Assembly: GCA_010015805.1 (NCBI GenBank)
Contig: ML978121.1
Location: 3,038,001 to 3,102,000, forward strand
Length of the DNA stretch: 64,000 bases
DNA from: Rhizodiscina lignyota
Taxonomy: Eukaryota; Ascomycota; Dothideomycetes; Aulographales; Rhizodiscinaceae
Reading direction: 5' to 3'
Numbering within the stretch: position 1 is the first letter of the stretch; each line of letters starts with the position of its first letter. The notes beneath the pieces were generated by a model. That model searched no databases. It worked only from the letters and a program-made list of their open reading frames with translations, and was not told where the DNA came from. Positions 28,914-39,849 of the stretch are shown piece by piece. The position numbers and the translations under genes are program-made.

Positions 28914-31469
28914 ATGAATTCAATATGTATACTTTGCAGGCTCAAGCTCATCTCCTCCGCGGGCTCAATTCGCGCGAGTCAGCGATCCATTCAAGCCCTC
29001 GTGCCTCAGACGAGAAGCGCAGCACTCCGTATCCCTAGGCATGCGCGGTCTTTTGCCTCCAGGTCAGCGCGTCTCTCGAAGTCAAGAGTTACGGCACCGC
29101 CCGAAGATACATCTGGAGCAGACATACAGCAGAGCGATCAGCAGCCTGACACCCTACCGCACCAAACTGAAGCTACCGCGCGGCGAGCTCGACGGAAGTT
29201 CGGTGATGCATTACCAGAAGGACTCTTGAACAATGAAGAGCTGGGGGCCTATGAGAAGCTCTACGGGCCACCAGAGAGAATAGTCCTGGAGACGGAATCA
29301 GCGGGACAAGAGCCGAATGCACAGCAGGTGCAAGTGGAGGGCCGCACGACGCTTCATGTCGAGGGTTTGGATAGCACATTTGAAGAGGTAGAAACTATCT
29401 TCGAAACTCGAAGGAATGGGGTGGAAGACACAAGAGCTGCAAAGGTCGCAGGCTTACTGGATGAATTTGACCTCTCGGAGGCTGAGAAGAGCCTCCTTGC
29501 AGAGTACGCGGAGGTCGAAGAGCGTTTTGAGAATGGCCATCAATTGACAGCGGAAGACGAGACAGTCCTTCGTAACAGGGAAGCTCAAGAACTGATGAGA
29601 ACGGTGCAAGGGTATGAAGAGGATATGGATGGTGAAGACGACATCGAATACGATCCTGCAAGGCCACGGGATGAGGACGAGGACGATGCAGACATATGGC
29701 CAGGCGATGAAGAACGTCTCAGAACCCACCCATACACCAAGCTCGGCCGCTTTTGTACCAGCCCGACGACTATCCAATTCCCAAAGGCAACATTCCTTGA
29801 ACCGGTGAAACAGGCCATCGCTCCCGCAACAACGAGACAAATGCGTAACCACGCTGAGAGTATCTTTGATGGACCTGGGCTTCCGTACTCCCCATCCACA
29901 CCGCGAAGAAGCCGCACAATGGAGCAGAGGCCGATTCCACTCCAGGCAGGGCAGAGGAGCATGAGTGATATGGACAGCTATGTTTATTGTGCGACTGTCA
30001 TGCCGGGTGTCTACGCGAGCGCCCTAAGCGTTCTTACGGAGATTAGGAAAAGGTTAGGGAGTAGATGGCTCCGCGATATGATGGCACAAGATGGTGGACC
30101 CGTCGTACTCGACGCAGGAGCTGGAGGAGCTGGCGTGCTCGCTTGGAGAGACATCGTGAAGGCGGAATGGGAAGCAATGCAAGAGGAGGATGCACCAGAG
30201 CCTACTCTAGAATCACCAACTGGAGTTAGCACATCTAAACAAGGACAAGCTGGCAAAGCAACTGTTCTGACGGCTTCTGATGCTCTCCGACACCGAGTAA
30301 GCACACTTCTGGACAATACCACCTTCCTGCCTCGACTACCTGAAGCCGTCCATCTCGACGGTGCAGAGAAGCGAAAACGGTATGATATCATCATTGCCAC
30401 GCATACCCTCTGGCCCATCGACAAAGATTATATGCGAAAGACGCAGGTTGACACTCTTTGGAGCCTACTCAAGCCCAGCGGTGGTGTACTCGTGCTCATC
30501 GAGAAAGGAGTGCCGCGTGGTTTTGAAGTCATCGCTGGGGCCAGAGAGCATTTACTCAAGCGACACATCGCTGATCCTCTTGAGTCTGTCGACAAGAACG
30601 TGATGGATGAGAGGAGAATTCCGAAGGAAGAAGGCATGATCATCGCACCTTGCACAAATCACACCAAGTGTCCAATGTATCCTGTCCCTGGTGTCAGCAG
30701 GGCCAGGAAAGACTGGTGCCATTTCAGCCAACGCTTCATTCGGCCTCCGTTCTTGCAGCACATCCTCGGCGCGCGACAGATCAACCACGACGACGTGGAG
30801 TTCAGCTATCTCGCCGTATCTCGGGGCACAGATCTCCGTAACACTTCGTCAGAGGAGCAGAGCCCAATCCCATCGGAGGACGACGCGCTCGAAGGAGACT
30901 TTTTGCCGGTAGAGCAAGGGCCTGAAGCCACCAACCGCGCATACAACGGCTTCGAGCATCATAGCATAACTCTCAACTCCCCTGCGACGGCTTCTGGATT
31001 ACCAGCCGATACACTGCAGACTTCCGCTCTACATCACTCGCTCACCCTCCCTCGACTCATCCTGCCACCGCTCAAACGCCCGAAACATGTCATCCTTGAT
31101 GTGTGCACACCATCCGGCACTCTGGAACGATGGACAGTCACGAAGTCGTTCTCACGGCAGGCATATCGCGACGCGCGCAAGAGTGCCTGGGGCGACCTGT
31201 GGGCCCTGGGTGCGAAAAGCAGGGCGTGGAAGAGGGTGAATTTAGGGAAGAAAGTGAGTGGGATTATAACGGGCGATGACAAAAAGTCAGGCAAAAGCAT
31301 TGATATCGAGCGGTACTATGGTATCACGTCCGTAGCTGAGCTTGCGGAGAATAGCAGAGAGTCGATGCAGAGAGACGCAGTTGAGAAGGAGAAAGAAAAG
31401 CCGAAGTGGATGAAGAAGATAGAGAGGAGGAAAGAAATCAGAAGAACGAGAAAGATGATGGATATCTAG
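28914..31469 (+). CDS. rsm22: Mitochondrial small-ribosomal-subunit assembly protein Rsm22 (METTL17 family)
   Basis: One exon of 851 residues. The frame is open from a GTG at 28860, but the first ATG is 28914. It starts a basic, Ser/Arg-rich, mitochondrial targeting-like N-terminus (MNSICILCRLKLISSAGSIR). The Rsm22 core begins HPYTKLGRFCTSPTTIQFPK and continues MPGVYASALSVLTEIRKRLG. The SAM-binding-like motif is VVLDAGAGGAGVLAW, followed by TLWPIDKDYMRKTQVDTLW and VLVLIEKGVPRGFE. A cysteine cluster (APCTNHTKCPMYPVPG ... DWCHFSQRF) matches the iron-sulfur ligands reported for METTL17. Rsm22 acts in maturation of the mitochondrial small subunit. The C-terminus is Lys/Arg-rich. A ~100-residue acidic region lies before the core. 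Confidence 0.93.
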   Translation: MNSICILCRLKLISSAGSIRASQRSIQALVPQTRSAALRIPRHARSFASRSARLSKSRVTAPPEDTSGADIQQSDQQPDTLPHQTEATARRARRKFGDALPEGLLNNEELGAYEKLYGPPERIVLETESAGQEPNAQQVQVEGRTTLHVEGLDSTFEEVETIFETRRNGVEDTRAAKVAGLLDEFDLSEAEKSLLAEYAEVEERFENGHQLTAEDETVLRNREAQELMRTVQGYEEDMDGEDDIEYDPARPRDEDEDDADIWPGDEERLRTHPYTKLGRFCTSPTTIQFPKATFLEPVKQAIAPATTRQMRNHAESIFDGPGLPYSPSTPRRSRTMEQRPIPLQAGQRSMSDMDSYVYCATVMPGVYASALSVLTEIRKRLGSRWLRDMMAQDGGPVVLDAGAGGAGVLAWRDIVKAEWEAMQEEDAPEPTLESPTGVSTSKQGQAGKATVLTASDALRHRVSTLLDNTTFLPRLPEAVHLDGAEKRKRYDIIIATHTLWPIDKDYMRKTQVDTLWSLLKPSGGVLVLIEKGVPRGFEVIAGAREHLLKRHIADPLESVDKNVMDERRIPKEEGMIIAPCTNHTKCPMYPVPGVSRARKDWCHFSQRFIRPPFLQHILGARQINHDDVEFSYLAVSRGTDLRNTSSEEQSPIPSEDDALEGDFLPVEQGPEATNRAYNGFEHHSITLNSPATASGLPADTLQTSALHHSLTLPRLILPPLKRPKHVILDVCTPSGTLERWTVTKSFSRQAYRDARKSAWGDLWALGAKSRAWKRVNLGKKVSGIITGDDKKSGKSIDIERYYGITSVAELAENSRESMQRDAVEKEKEKPKWMKKIERRKEIRRTRKMMDI

Positions 31470-32343
31470 TGGAGCGGAGGAGATATGACAGGAGAGATCA
31501 ATCATGACATTGTAAAATATATGTATTCGTAGAAAGTGTATAGAAAGGCAAACAAATAGTCTGCTCCGGGTTCAAAGTCACGAGAACACACTTCTAAAGT
31601 TTCCCACTTAGGGCCAATGGCGAGGAGCACAAAGATGAAGAGGTCCGTCGACATCTTGGTGAAGGCGGCCACATTTTCGCTCGACTTCGCCGTTAAATCT
31701 TTACGAAATCTGGCGCCGAGAGACTGAAAGTCAGAGAGTAACGGAGGTAAGTCGTAGTGCTGTGGTGTGAGCTTCGGAGATATTGCAAAGGCAAGACCAC
31801 ACACGGAGAGGTGATTTGCCTTGTTTGGCCCGATATACATTTCATTTCCTCTATCCTTTCATCCGCGCGAGCACAGGATTACAGTAGTGAAGTATGTAGA
31901 TATTCCGTGTCGGTATTTCAAATCCTTGTCAGGTCTTTGGTGGTCCCACGTCGGATGTCGTGCAGCGCGACTTACTGTAGTACTCTAAGTGCAACACTGA
32001 AGCCGTTATCTGGCCCTCTTCATCCCTTACTCTTATCACTAATGCTAACAATATTGGAATAGATCTGGAGAAATAAGGTTATTAAAAGCTACAATATATT
32101 TCGTGATTTTAAAAATATGGAACAAGTTCCTTAGTTTTACTATCTTGACTTCATCCGATTTACCCCTCCGTGATACTTAACCCCGCCCCGTTTACTCCGT
32201 ATCTCACTTCCTTTCTCACGAGCAACGTGTCAATTGATCGTTTTCTCTTGTCTTACACTTTACTACTTGAATTACAATTACCAGCCGAGTCTCTCAGAAT
32301 CATTCGAAACGCGTCCCCCGTTTTCGTGTCTTGATACGCCAAA
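31470..32343. other. Intergenic (874 bp)
   Basis: AT-rich toward 32050-32130. The minus-strand frame 31502-31840 has no motif. The region should contain the promoter of the EthD gene. Confidence 0.55.
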
Positions 32344-32795
32344 ATGGTCTACCACGTCTCAGGTCTGTCCACACCTTGATATCAAAATGAGGCCCCACGT
32401 ACTCAGGCTGACTGTGAGAAGTCATTTATCCGAAGGACTCGGTACATGTTGCAACTTTTAGTTTAATTTATTCTGTTTAATATTCTGATTGTTAGAATTA
32501 GGACTCCACCTTCGACATGGATTACTATTTGAAGACACACATGCCGCTTGTCGCTAAATCTTGGGGTCAATATGGCTTTCAACAGTACCAGGTCATTCAG
32601 TACAACCCAAACCCGGTCGACAGCTCTGAGCCGGTGTTCAGCGTCAAGTGCGATCTGACCTTCAAGGACGCCGCTTCCTACAAGAAGGCGCTGGAGAGCC
32701 CCGAAGCCGGGGACGTTTTTGGTGATGTGCCGAAGTTCAGCAATAAGGGACCGCACCTTGTGGCCGGCGATGTCAAGGCAACTGTGCAGGTGTAA
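32344..32795 (+). CDS. EthD-family small protein
   Basis: Three exons: 32344-32362 (19 nt), 32422-32441 (20 nt) and 32502-32795, giving 110 residues, the normal length of the family. The spliced start reads MVYHVSVIYPKDSDSTFDMD, then YYLKTHMPLV, the EthD signature. It continues WGQYGFQQYQVIQY, DLTFKDAASYKKALES and GDVFGDVPKFSNKGP. EthD proteins are dimeric ferredoxin-like folds seen beside degradative or biosynthetic enzymes; the catalytic role is often unknown. Without the two micro-exons the first beta strand would be lost, which supports the model. No partner enzyme lies adjacent. Confidence 0.88.
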
Positions 32796-33343
32796 GTGTA
32801 GGTTCTTCTCCAATTCGGTTTTGGTAGAGGAAAGGCAGGTGGATGTGAATGCTCGTAAAGCCTTGTGTGGATGCTAATTGTATAAAAGCAGGTCGCGACG
32901 ATGGTGGAAGTTGTGATTATTGAACGATACGAAATGAAACACAGGTCAAAGCTGTGTACGAGGTCGAACTGCAGTTATAGCCACCAATAGAGACCTGTCA
33001 TTTCCAGTTATCAAATTGCAGACATATCCCAAAATCGGTTTCACATATGCTTCAGATTGACAGCGTTCTCCGCAACGCTTTCAACTCTTTGAGATCGTCT
33101 GAATACCAAGGCTGGATCCACAAGAGAAGCGGCACTGGAGAACAAATTCTGCTGTATCTTGAGTCTTGCTGTGAGACATAATCAGTGGTGCCGTCACATG
33201 TCCGATTCTGCACCTTTGCGAGTTTCTACTAGAGTCGGGGAGTGACATTTCGATAGCCACCTGGGATTAGGGGAAGTCTGATTGGGTTGCGGGATTCACC
33301 CGACGTTTAGCCGTATTCCGGCCCGGTCTCCGGGGCGATTGCG
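32796..33343. other. Intergenic (548 bp)
   Basis: The 3' flank of the EthD gene and upstream region of the F-box gene. Nothing else seen. Confidence 0.6.
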
Positions 33344-36265
33344 ATGACTTCACTTCGGCTGGATCCCGTCAACATCGCCGACAACTTTTCGCGCGTGCAA
33401 CTGCGACCTGTGCTACCACAAGCAATCCCCGAACTTACTGATCGGCCGCGTATCATGGCTGCGGATGGATGTTCTTCTGGATCCAAGAGCATGCGAATTG
33501 TTCCACTTGATCAGCTAGGCGAAGTCCCTCAGCCCACGCTCCAATCACTCCCCGATGAGCTGTTCGATGTTGTGCTTGAGCTCTTACCTCGGCGTACGCT
33601 CTTCGATCTCAGTCTTACCTCGCGGTGGGGATACTCTCGTGCAGTCGGACATATATGGAAGGATGTCGAGCTTGTGGACAGAGGCTGTTGGCGACAAGCA
33701 CCACCTGGCCGAAATCCTCCAGCGACGTTGAATGGAGAGGATGATCAAGAGGACGACAAGGAGTGGAGTCACTTGCACCCTGGGCAAATTTACGATGACC
33801 ACGATGAAACCCCTATGCTGAAAAAACTCTTCGTTCTTGCCACCAATCCCTTCGTCGCCTCGAAAGTCCGATCCATCATTCACCGGTGCCACCTGCCTGC
33901 CCTCGAACTATTTCAAGACCTTCCTGCAATCTTGCAGGAGGGCTTGATTCACTCCCGAGACTTCCTACATGATCATCGGAGGAACACCCTCTCGAGGCTT
34001 ATTCTGCAGGCTGTCGCAAACATGGACAATGTGCATACCCTGAAGATTCTATCTGGGCATTGGGCTATTGTCGAGACACTACTATGGGGATTTTTTGGGC
34101 CCAGCCGAAAATCCAGTGCGCCTGTGGTCCCTGTGAGGAAATTGTGGCTCGAAAGCTGTTCTCTGGTGAGCTATCGCTATGAGGACCTTTGGCATCGCCT
34201 CGATTTTTCTCAATTGGAGAGCTTAAGGATGCGGCGAATGTGGTTACAGTATAACTTTTCCCTTGAATATGCAAGTCGGTGTCTTCTGGCAAGAGGCACA
34301 TCCAACAGAATGGATATGCGGAACCAAACCGCAGGCTTTTACACCGTCTCGTTCGTAAAACGTGATGAAGACAATGTTGATGAGCCAAACCGCACAGCCG
34401 AATTCTTTCTCGAACTCTCGTTTCGAGAGATCATGGGACAAGCGAATAGAGCGCCTCCAGTGTCTTGGATTGCCTTCACGCAGGGCCTCGCTGGTTCGAC
34501 TACTAAGAATGGAATTCCCACGGCTCAGTTACAGTCTTCACTGAACACTGCGTATGCTCTTCAGGCGTACGATTCCATTCTTCGTTTACTTGGTCTAAGA
34601 AAGATTGGCACGATTTACACCAGCGCGGATTGGCCGATCCCAGAAATGATTCAAAAGTATCAACATTCTCGCTGGTGGAAGATGGGGCCGTCCTCGTATC
34701 CTCCCGTCTTCCATACGCTCATGTCCTCTTCGGTAACACTCACGTCTCTTTGTCTGGATTGGCTGATGTGTGGGACATTCAGTATCACGTCACCTGCGCC
34801 AGCCGCAAAGGGAACCGAATCACATAATCTCATTCAATACCTAAACAAACAACGATTTCCCAACTTACGAGCATTCCAATTACGGAATGCAATATCGAAG
34901 TATGCAGCGCTTCAAGAAAGAATCTGGCTCCTTGATAGCGGGTGTACCGATGAGCAAGAGATCGAAGACTGGAAGAAGCGTGACATGGAACAACCTTTTC
35001 CACCTCCGCACCTTAACACGGGCATGCTTGATTTTATGGAGGCACATTCGAATCTTCGGTGTCTTGCATGGCCGATGGACGCCTTCTTTCCTCCTGAGCC
35101 GTCATCTCCCGCTATTGCAGATAGGATTCGCAATGTCATTACCAACCTAGGCCGGAGCCTCGTGGATTTGCGCGTGGATGCCTTTCTCACTACGCAAGGG
35201 GAGCCTATGACCGACGATCAACAGACTGCGGAGGGAGTGGAAAAACGCGTACAGCGGCGGCGATTCATATCAGAATTTGCTGCGGAGATGCGGGCCGTAC
35301 AAAGTATCAAGGTGGAAGGAGGCATTCCCCGCGACGAGAAACGTGAAATAGCTCGAGCGTTACGCCATTGTCCTCTTTCCAAGCTTGTTTTCATTGGGGC
35401 TTCCTTCCCTCTAGCGAATACATGGGGCCCAGAGGCAATCGATCTTCTGGCCGTTGACGATGGTGGCACGCCCTATCTTTCAAGACTAGATGCAGAGGAC
35501 GAAGCCGCCATCGAAGATGCCGTTAGATTAGATCCCACTTCTGCGACTACATCGACATCAAGGTTTAGGCCATCGTATGGCTGGACGCTCGACAGTCTCC
35601 CTATGCTCTATACGATTGCACAGCATCATTGCGACACCATCAGACTGCTAAAATTTTGCGGCTATAGTGGTTGTCCAGTGCTGCAAAGACCAACTCCAAT
35701 CACGCATCCGTTAATTCATCATCTGAAGTATTTCAAAGAGCTTCGAGAACTGGTCATGTCCTTCTGGCTCCTGACATTCTACGACCAAGCTCACAGAGAC
35801 GACAGCGTCATCAAATATTGGCTGGAGATGCGAAAACCTACATCCAAGGCTCTCGTGGCCCTGCCAGGCGCTGGAAACATCGAGGATGGAGCACATGGTC
35901 CGGACGAAGATACAGCTCACGCGGACGCGCCAGATGCCGCTTCCGATGACCTAGGCTTAGCAGCCCGCATAACTTCTCCCAGCCCAGATGGCGCATCTTG
36001 GCTCTACAACAGTTTCCATCCAGACAATCTTGCGAAACAAGTCGCCAAATTCATCGGGCCACATCTAGCAAAGGAAGCAAAAGAGCGACCAGGCGGCGTG
36101 CGTGTACGCGCAAGCTTCTGCCTCGGCATCTATTGCCAGGACATCTTTGACTTTGATGTTCGGATAGGCACAGATGACAAGGTCCTTGACTTTGTTGGGC
36201 CGAGAGAGGATAGCTGGGAAGGAGGGCGGTCAGAAGACAAGTTGAAGAGGCGCAGGTGGTTTTGA
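33344..36265 (+). CDS. Large F-box protein
   Basis: One exon of 973 residues. An F-box is visible at about residues 66-111: LQSLPDELFDVVLELLPRRT then LFDLSLTSRWGYSRAVGHIW. The remainder has leucine-rich, LRR-like stretches (LRKLWLESCSL-type: VRKLWLESCSLVSYRYEDLW, SQLESLRMRRMWL, SVTLTSLCLDWLM, LRCLAWPMDAFF) common in fungal F-box proteins. Such proteins bring substrates to the SCF ubiquitin ligase through Skp1. The substrate cannot be guessed. An acidic Asp/Glu loop lies near residues 125-150. A start at the later Met38 is possible. Confidence 0.8.
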   Translation: MTSLRLDPVNIADNFSRVQLRPVLPQAIPELTDRPRIMAADGCSSGSKSMRIVPLDQLGEVPQPTLQSLPDELFDVVLELLPRRTLFDLSLTSRWGYSRAVGHIWKDVELVDRGCWRQAPPGRNPPATLNGEDDQEDDKEWSHLHPGQIYDDHDETPMLKKLFVLATNPFVASKVRSIIHRCHLPALELFQDLPAILQEGLIHSRDFLHDHRRNTLSRLILQAVANMDNVHTLKILSGHWAIVETLLWGFFGPSRKSSAPVVPVRKLWLESCSLVSYRYEDLWHRLDFSQLESLRMRRMWLQYNFSLEYASRCLLARGTSNRMDMRNQTAGFYTVSFVKRDEDNVDEPNRTAEFFLELSFREIMGQANRAPPVSWIAFTQGLAGSTTKNGIPTAQLQSSLNTAYALQAYDSILRLLGLRKIGTIYTSADWPIPEMIQKYQHSRWWKMGPSSYPPVFHTLMSSSVTLTSLCLDWLMCGTFSITSPAPAAKGTESHNLIQYLNKQRFPNLRAFQLRNAISKYAALQERIWLLDSGCTDEQEIEDWKKRDMEQPFPPPHLNTGMLDFMEAHSNLRCLAWPMDAFFPPEPSSPAIADRIRNVITNLGRSLVDLRVDAFLTTQGEPMTDDQQTAEGVEKRVQRRRFISEFAAEMRAVQSIKVEGGIPRDEKREIARALRHCPLSKLVFIGASFPLANTWGPEAIDLLAVDDGGTPYLSRLDAEDEAAIEDAVRLDPTSATTSTSRFRPSYGWTLDSLPMLYTIAQHHCDTIRLLKFCGYSGCPVLQRPTPITHPLIHHLKYFKELRELVMSFWLLTFYDQAHRDDSVIKYWLEMRKPTSKALVALPGAGNIEDGAHGPDEDTAHADAPDAASDDLGLAARITSPSPDGASWLYNSFHPDNLAKQVAKFIGPHLAKEAKERPGGVRVRASFCLGIYCQDIFDFDVRIGTDDKVLDFVGPREDSWEGGRSEDKLKRRRWF

Positions 36266-37385
36266 ATGAGTGGAAGGGTTCTAGAGGATACGGGTTAAGA
36301 TCTGCTTGCCTGGGAAAACTCTGGCTGGAACGATTTACGCAAGGGGTTGGACCTTTTTCTGCTGATGATGCTGGGCCTCCAGGTTCGTAGAGAATTTTGG
36401 AGTCCTCATACATCACCAGAAAGTCTTCAGGAATGTCTAGGCAAGTGATAGTACGAAAGAACAAACATACCGGCGACTCTGATGAACCGTCATAATTCGC
36501 CGGATGTTTTACTGTAATTCAGCTTCATACAGCACAAAAGATTAATTTGCACATCGACTTGGAGATGTTATTGGCCAAAATTGAGATATCGCCCAGCCAC
36601 TGAAGATTTGCGGCGCACCGCAATTCAGCTACGGCCGCTTCCAGGCCTTGCTTCATATGCGCTGATTCACTTGCGCAACCACTCTCGACCCCAAAGTCGT
36701 CCATCAGCCTTGTGAGACGCTCCGTGCCCCTCTTGGCCATTTCCGGCAGCTCCAAGTTTCCCATGTCGATCATCGTGGCTTTCGCAGTAGCTGTCTCGAA
36801 ACACCTGCCCTTTGGCGCGTGATTGGCCGCGGTCAAATGCATCTTTCTTGTTCCACACCCTGATCGACAAACCCTTGAAACCACTCGCTTCAATCCCAGC
36901 TGGGCACGTTCACTCTCCTTCACCTGCAAGTCATGGAGACCTTCTCTGTTGGACGAAGCGCGCAAGCAAACCTCCGGCTACCTACCTCTCTAGGCTTTGC
37001 TCCAGCCTTCTAGTCTCACTCGAGCTCTTCGCCAATGGCCCATAAGAGCGCGCTGGACAGAGCACGTTGCGCCTATTTGCTGTCTTCGGACCTGCCAGAA
37101 TCTCCTCGTCGTCATGGGCTGTCGTCTCCGGCAGTCCCTGACAGCGCGCTGGTGCATATTTCCTGCTTCGCTCCGTTCCGAGAGCGAATGACGGCGAGCA
37201 TGAGGCCGGAAGCAGCATAAACCCCCGCTGCAGGCAGAGTGATGATCTTAAGGTCTCAGAGCTTAGGTAGGTGAGTATGAAGCTATAAGACATGATATCC
37301 CATGCAATACTGTTTGCTCTCTTCCTTCGTTGTGATACCCCTCCGTCGCCGTTCGTTGTCCGTCATCATTTTCCTGGTCCCAAAA
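36266..37385. other. Intergenic (1.1 kb)
   Basis: The minus-strand frame 36525-36965 (146 codons) has no recognisable domain, and a gene there cannot be supported. The rest holds the promoter of the Vps62-family gene. Confidence 0.5.
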
Positions 37386-38697
37386 ATGGCGCTCATTTTG
37401 GACCTCTTGCTTCTTTTGGGCGCTGCAAGCTCAGCTTTGAGTGCGCCGGCTCTGGTAAAAAGAGCTGATGTGCCTCAATTTGTGAAGGATTATGGTAAGT
37501 CCGCGTCCGATTCTGGTGGTCTGCTACCTTGCAAATTTCAATGGCTCCTCTGAGATCATACCAAATCTATCTGAGCGGATGGTCCATAACGCGCATCGCT
37601 TGTTCTATTTCCAAGTTTAGCACGATTCTTGTGCGTTTTTGATCTTATCAAGAGAAGGCTCTGTGTATATGGCCGAAGATGAGCAAGTTTTGACTTTGGG
37701 CTTTACTTACACATTCCCAGCCCCAATGGTCTGGCTACATTCGGAAGACCCGTACAATCCGTCAGACCTCGCAACACACATCAGCCATACGCAGCCAGAA
37801 AACAATTTTACCGTCGTTGATGGCGCGCCGTCACCGCTAACCGTCGACAATCTCAATTCGCTTAATAACCTCGGCGGCACGAGCATTTATCTGACGTCAA
37901 AAGACGACGTTACAACGAACCCATCATGGCTGAATGGTCAGTCCCCAGACTCGAGTGGTAGTACTGGAAATGCCATCACTTGCGCCGTAATCGTCAACGA
38001 CAAGGGCGACGGCAATGTTGATGCATTTTACATGTACTTTTACTCGTACAACTGGGGAGGAGAAGTCGTGGTCTTGGGACTAAATGTCGGTAACTTCGGT
38101 ACGTTGACACCGCGATTCTGTTTCCTTCAAAGTTTTAACACAAAAATTATAGACGACCACGTTGGCGATTGGGAGCATAACATGATCCGCTTCGCAAATG
38201 GCACACCCACTTACGTGTGGTATTCTCAACATGCTAACGGCGAAGCATTCAAATACGATATCCTCGACAAGGACACAACGAACTCCCTTCGGCCCATCGT
38301 CTATTCTGCAAATGGTAGCCATGCCAATTACGCAATTAGCGGCACCCATGATCATACTATCCCGAATCTGAACCTTCCAGATAATGGTATACTTGATGAT
38401 TACACCGACCAAGGACGACTGTGGGATCCTATCGCCTCTGCTTGGTTCTACTCTTATACGCCGTCGCCTGAGACTTATACGGCCTACGATGGAAGCAGTC
38501 CAACGGGATGGCTTTATTTCAATGGTCAATGGGGCGACCAACAATATCCCGACAGTGACCCGAGGCAGACAGAGCTCTTCGGGCAAGCGAAATATTCGAG
38601 CGGGCCCACAGGGCCGAGAGACAAAGATCTGGACAGGACTAACGTGTGTCCGGACAACGGAAATGATTGTATTTTGAGGGACGTGCTGGGCCCGTGA
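37386..38697 (+). CDS. vps62: Vps62-family secreted/vacuolar protein
   Basis: Exons 37386-37494, 37721-38098 and 38153-38697 give 343 residues. A signal peptide is clear (MALILDLLLLLGAASSALSA), followed by a KR pair. The family core reads KDYAPMVWLHSEDPYNPSDL, then DAFYMYFYSYNWG, then FGDHVGDWEHNMIRFANG, YVWYSQHANGEAFKYD, GSHANYAISGTHDH, and GRLWDPIASAWFYSY. This matches fungal Vps62 and related DUF946 proteins, of which yeast Vps62 affects vacuolar sorting; the biochemical role is unknown. The first intron (226 bp) is four times longer than most here. The second (54 bp) is stop-free and divisible by three. Confidence 0.9.
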
Positions 38698-39849
38698 TGT
38701 CGGTCTTTTGGCCGGAAAGGCGTAGAGTTACTGTGATTCATTCTAATGACTATTGTGGGCTGCTCTGAAGTTGTATTGAACGCGGCGTGTGGGCGTCTGG
38801 AGACGGCTTGCAGGCTGTCGAGATTTTCTAGCTTGATCAAGTTGGGGAACGGGCTTTAATGGCTGCGGGAGTGTCGCTGTCGTCTAATCGGCAATGGAAG
38901 TCTGTGGTGTAACTTAATCTCATGCCGTAGTCCCAGGTCGGGCTCAATATTTGTGCACAGACATGGCAAGCAAGGAAAACAACCTCGATCTCAAAGCTAG
39001 CCGATCGACCCAGCGATCGCGAGGCTCGCTGGGCCGGCGAACTGCCTTGGCACGATATTCTAGACGCGACGGACATGAAGCGGCTTGCGGGAGAAGATCA
39101 AAGAGGTTAGCAGCTGTAAAGCCGTTTCTGATGGCCGCCAAGCCATCAAAACGCCACCCCTTGCCCACGCGAGCTGACTGACATGCGTCCTCCATCCAAG
39201 ATCCCTCTCCACTGTTTGCCTCGCTTGGTGGGCGTGTGGGCTCTCCAGCTTGCGCATGACACGCCAGGCGCACGCGGCGGCCCTCTGCGGCGTCTGATCG
39301 CACAGCTGAGCGTCTGCCGCAGCCGACTCAAATCCATGCTCCACACCCACAATCGCACTCAAAGATGCTGCCCCCACCGTTTGAGACTACTCTGATGGCG
39401 AGCTGGACGGTCTCGGACTTTGGTTCCAGCTTACCCTTTCCGGAGGCCAAAGATGTTGCCGATGACAGTCTGAGATCGCGCTCCAGACGCGATGCAATCG
39501 TCAAAAGTGATGCCTTGGATTATTGGCGGGCTTTCGAAGCCGACGCAAGCCTCTGCCGTCACGCGTCTCTTAATGCAATTCATACATACATACATATACG
39601 ACAGGTAGGCCACCCTCAGATCACCCGTTCATGCAGCTCCGGCCTCGAAATTCTTCGCAGGTATGGTTGATCATCCGACCCCAAGGAACTGACTCCGCCG
39701 TTGCATTGATTTCATTACGGAAAAGGTATTGCTCTAACTCTTTTCTCGTCGTACAAGTATCTAATATGACTAGGCCTGTTGCTGCAATCACCCACACTCT
39801 CTCATGTTTTGCAATTTGCTTTCTCCTTGGGCGATAGGTTTTCGAGAGC
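38698..39849. other. Intergenic (1.15 kb)
   Basis: GC-rich open frames occur on both strands around 39000-39400 and a + strand frame at 39365-39670. None has a family motif or clear splice partners. Confidence 0.5.

Noticed and set aside
29173-30655. Several long frames antisense to rsm22
   Set aside because: They are shadows of a conserved single-exon gene and carry no motif of their own.
36525-36965. 146-codon minus-strand frame as a gene
   Set aside because: No domain, no signal, no splice partners and no conserved-looking motif; such frames are expected by chance in this base composition.
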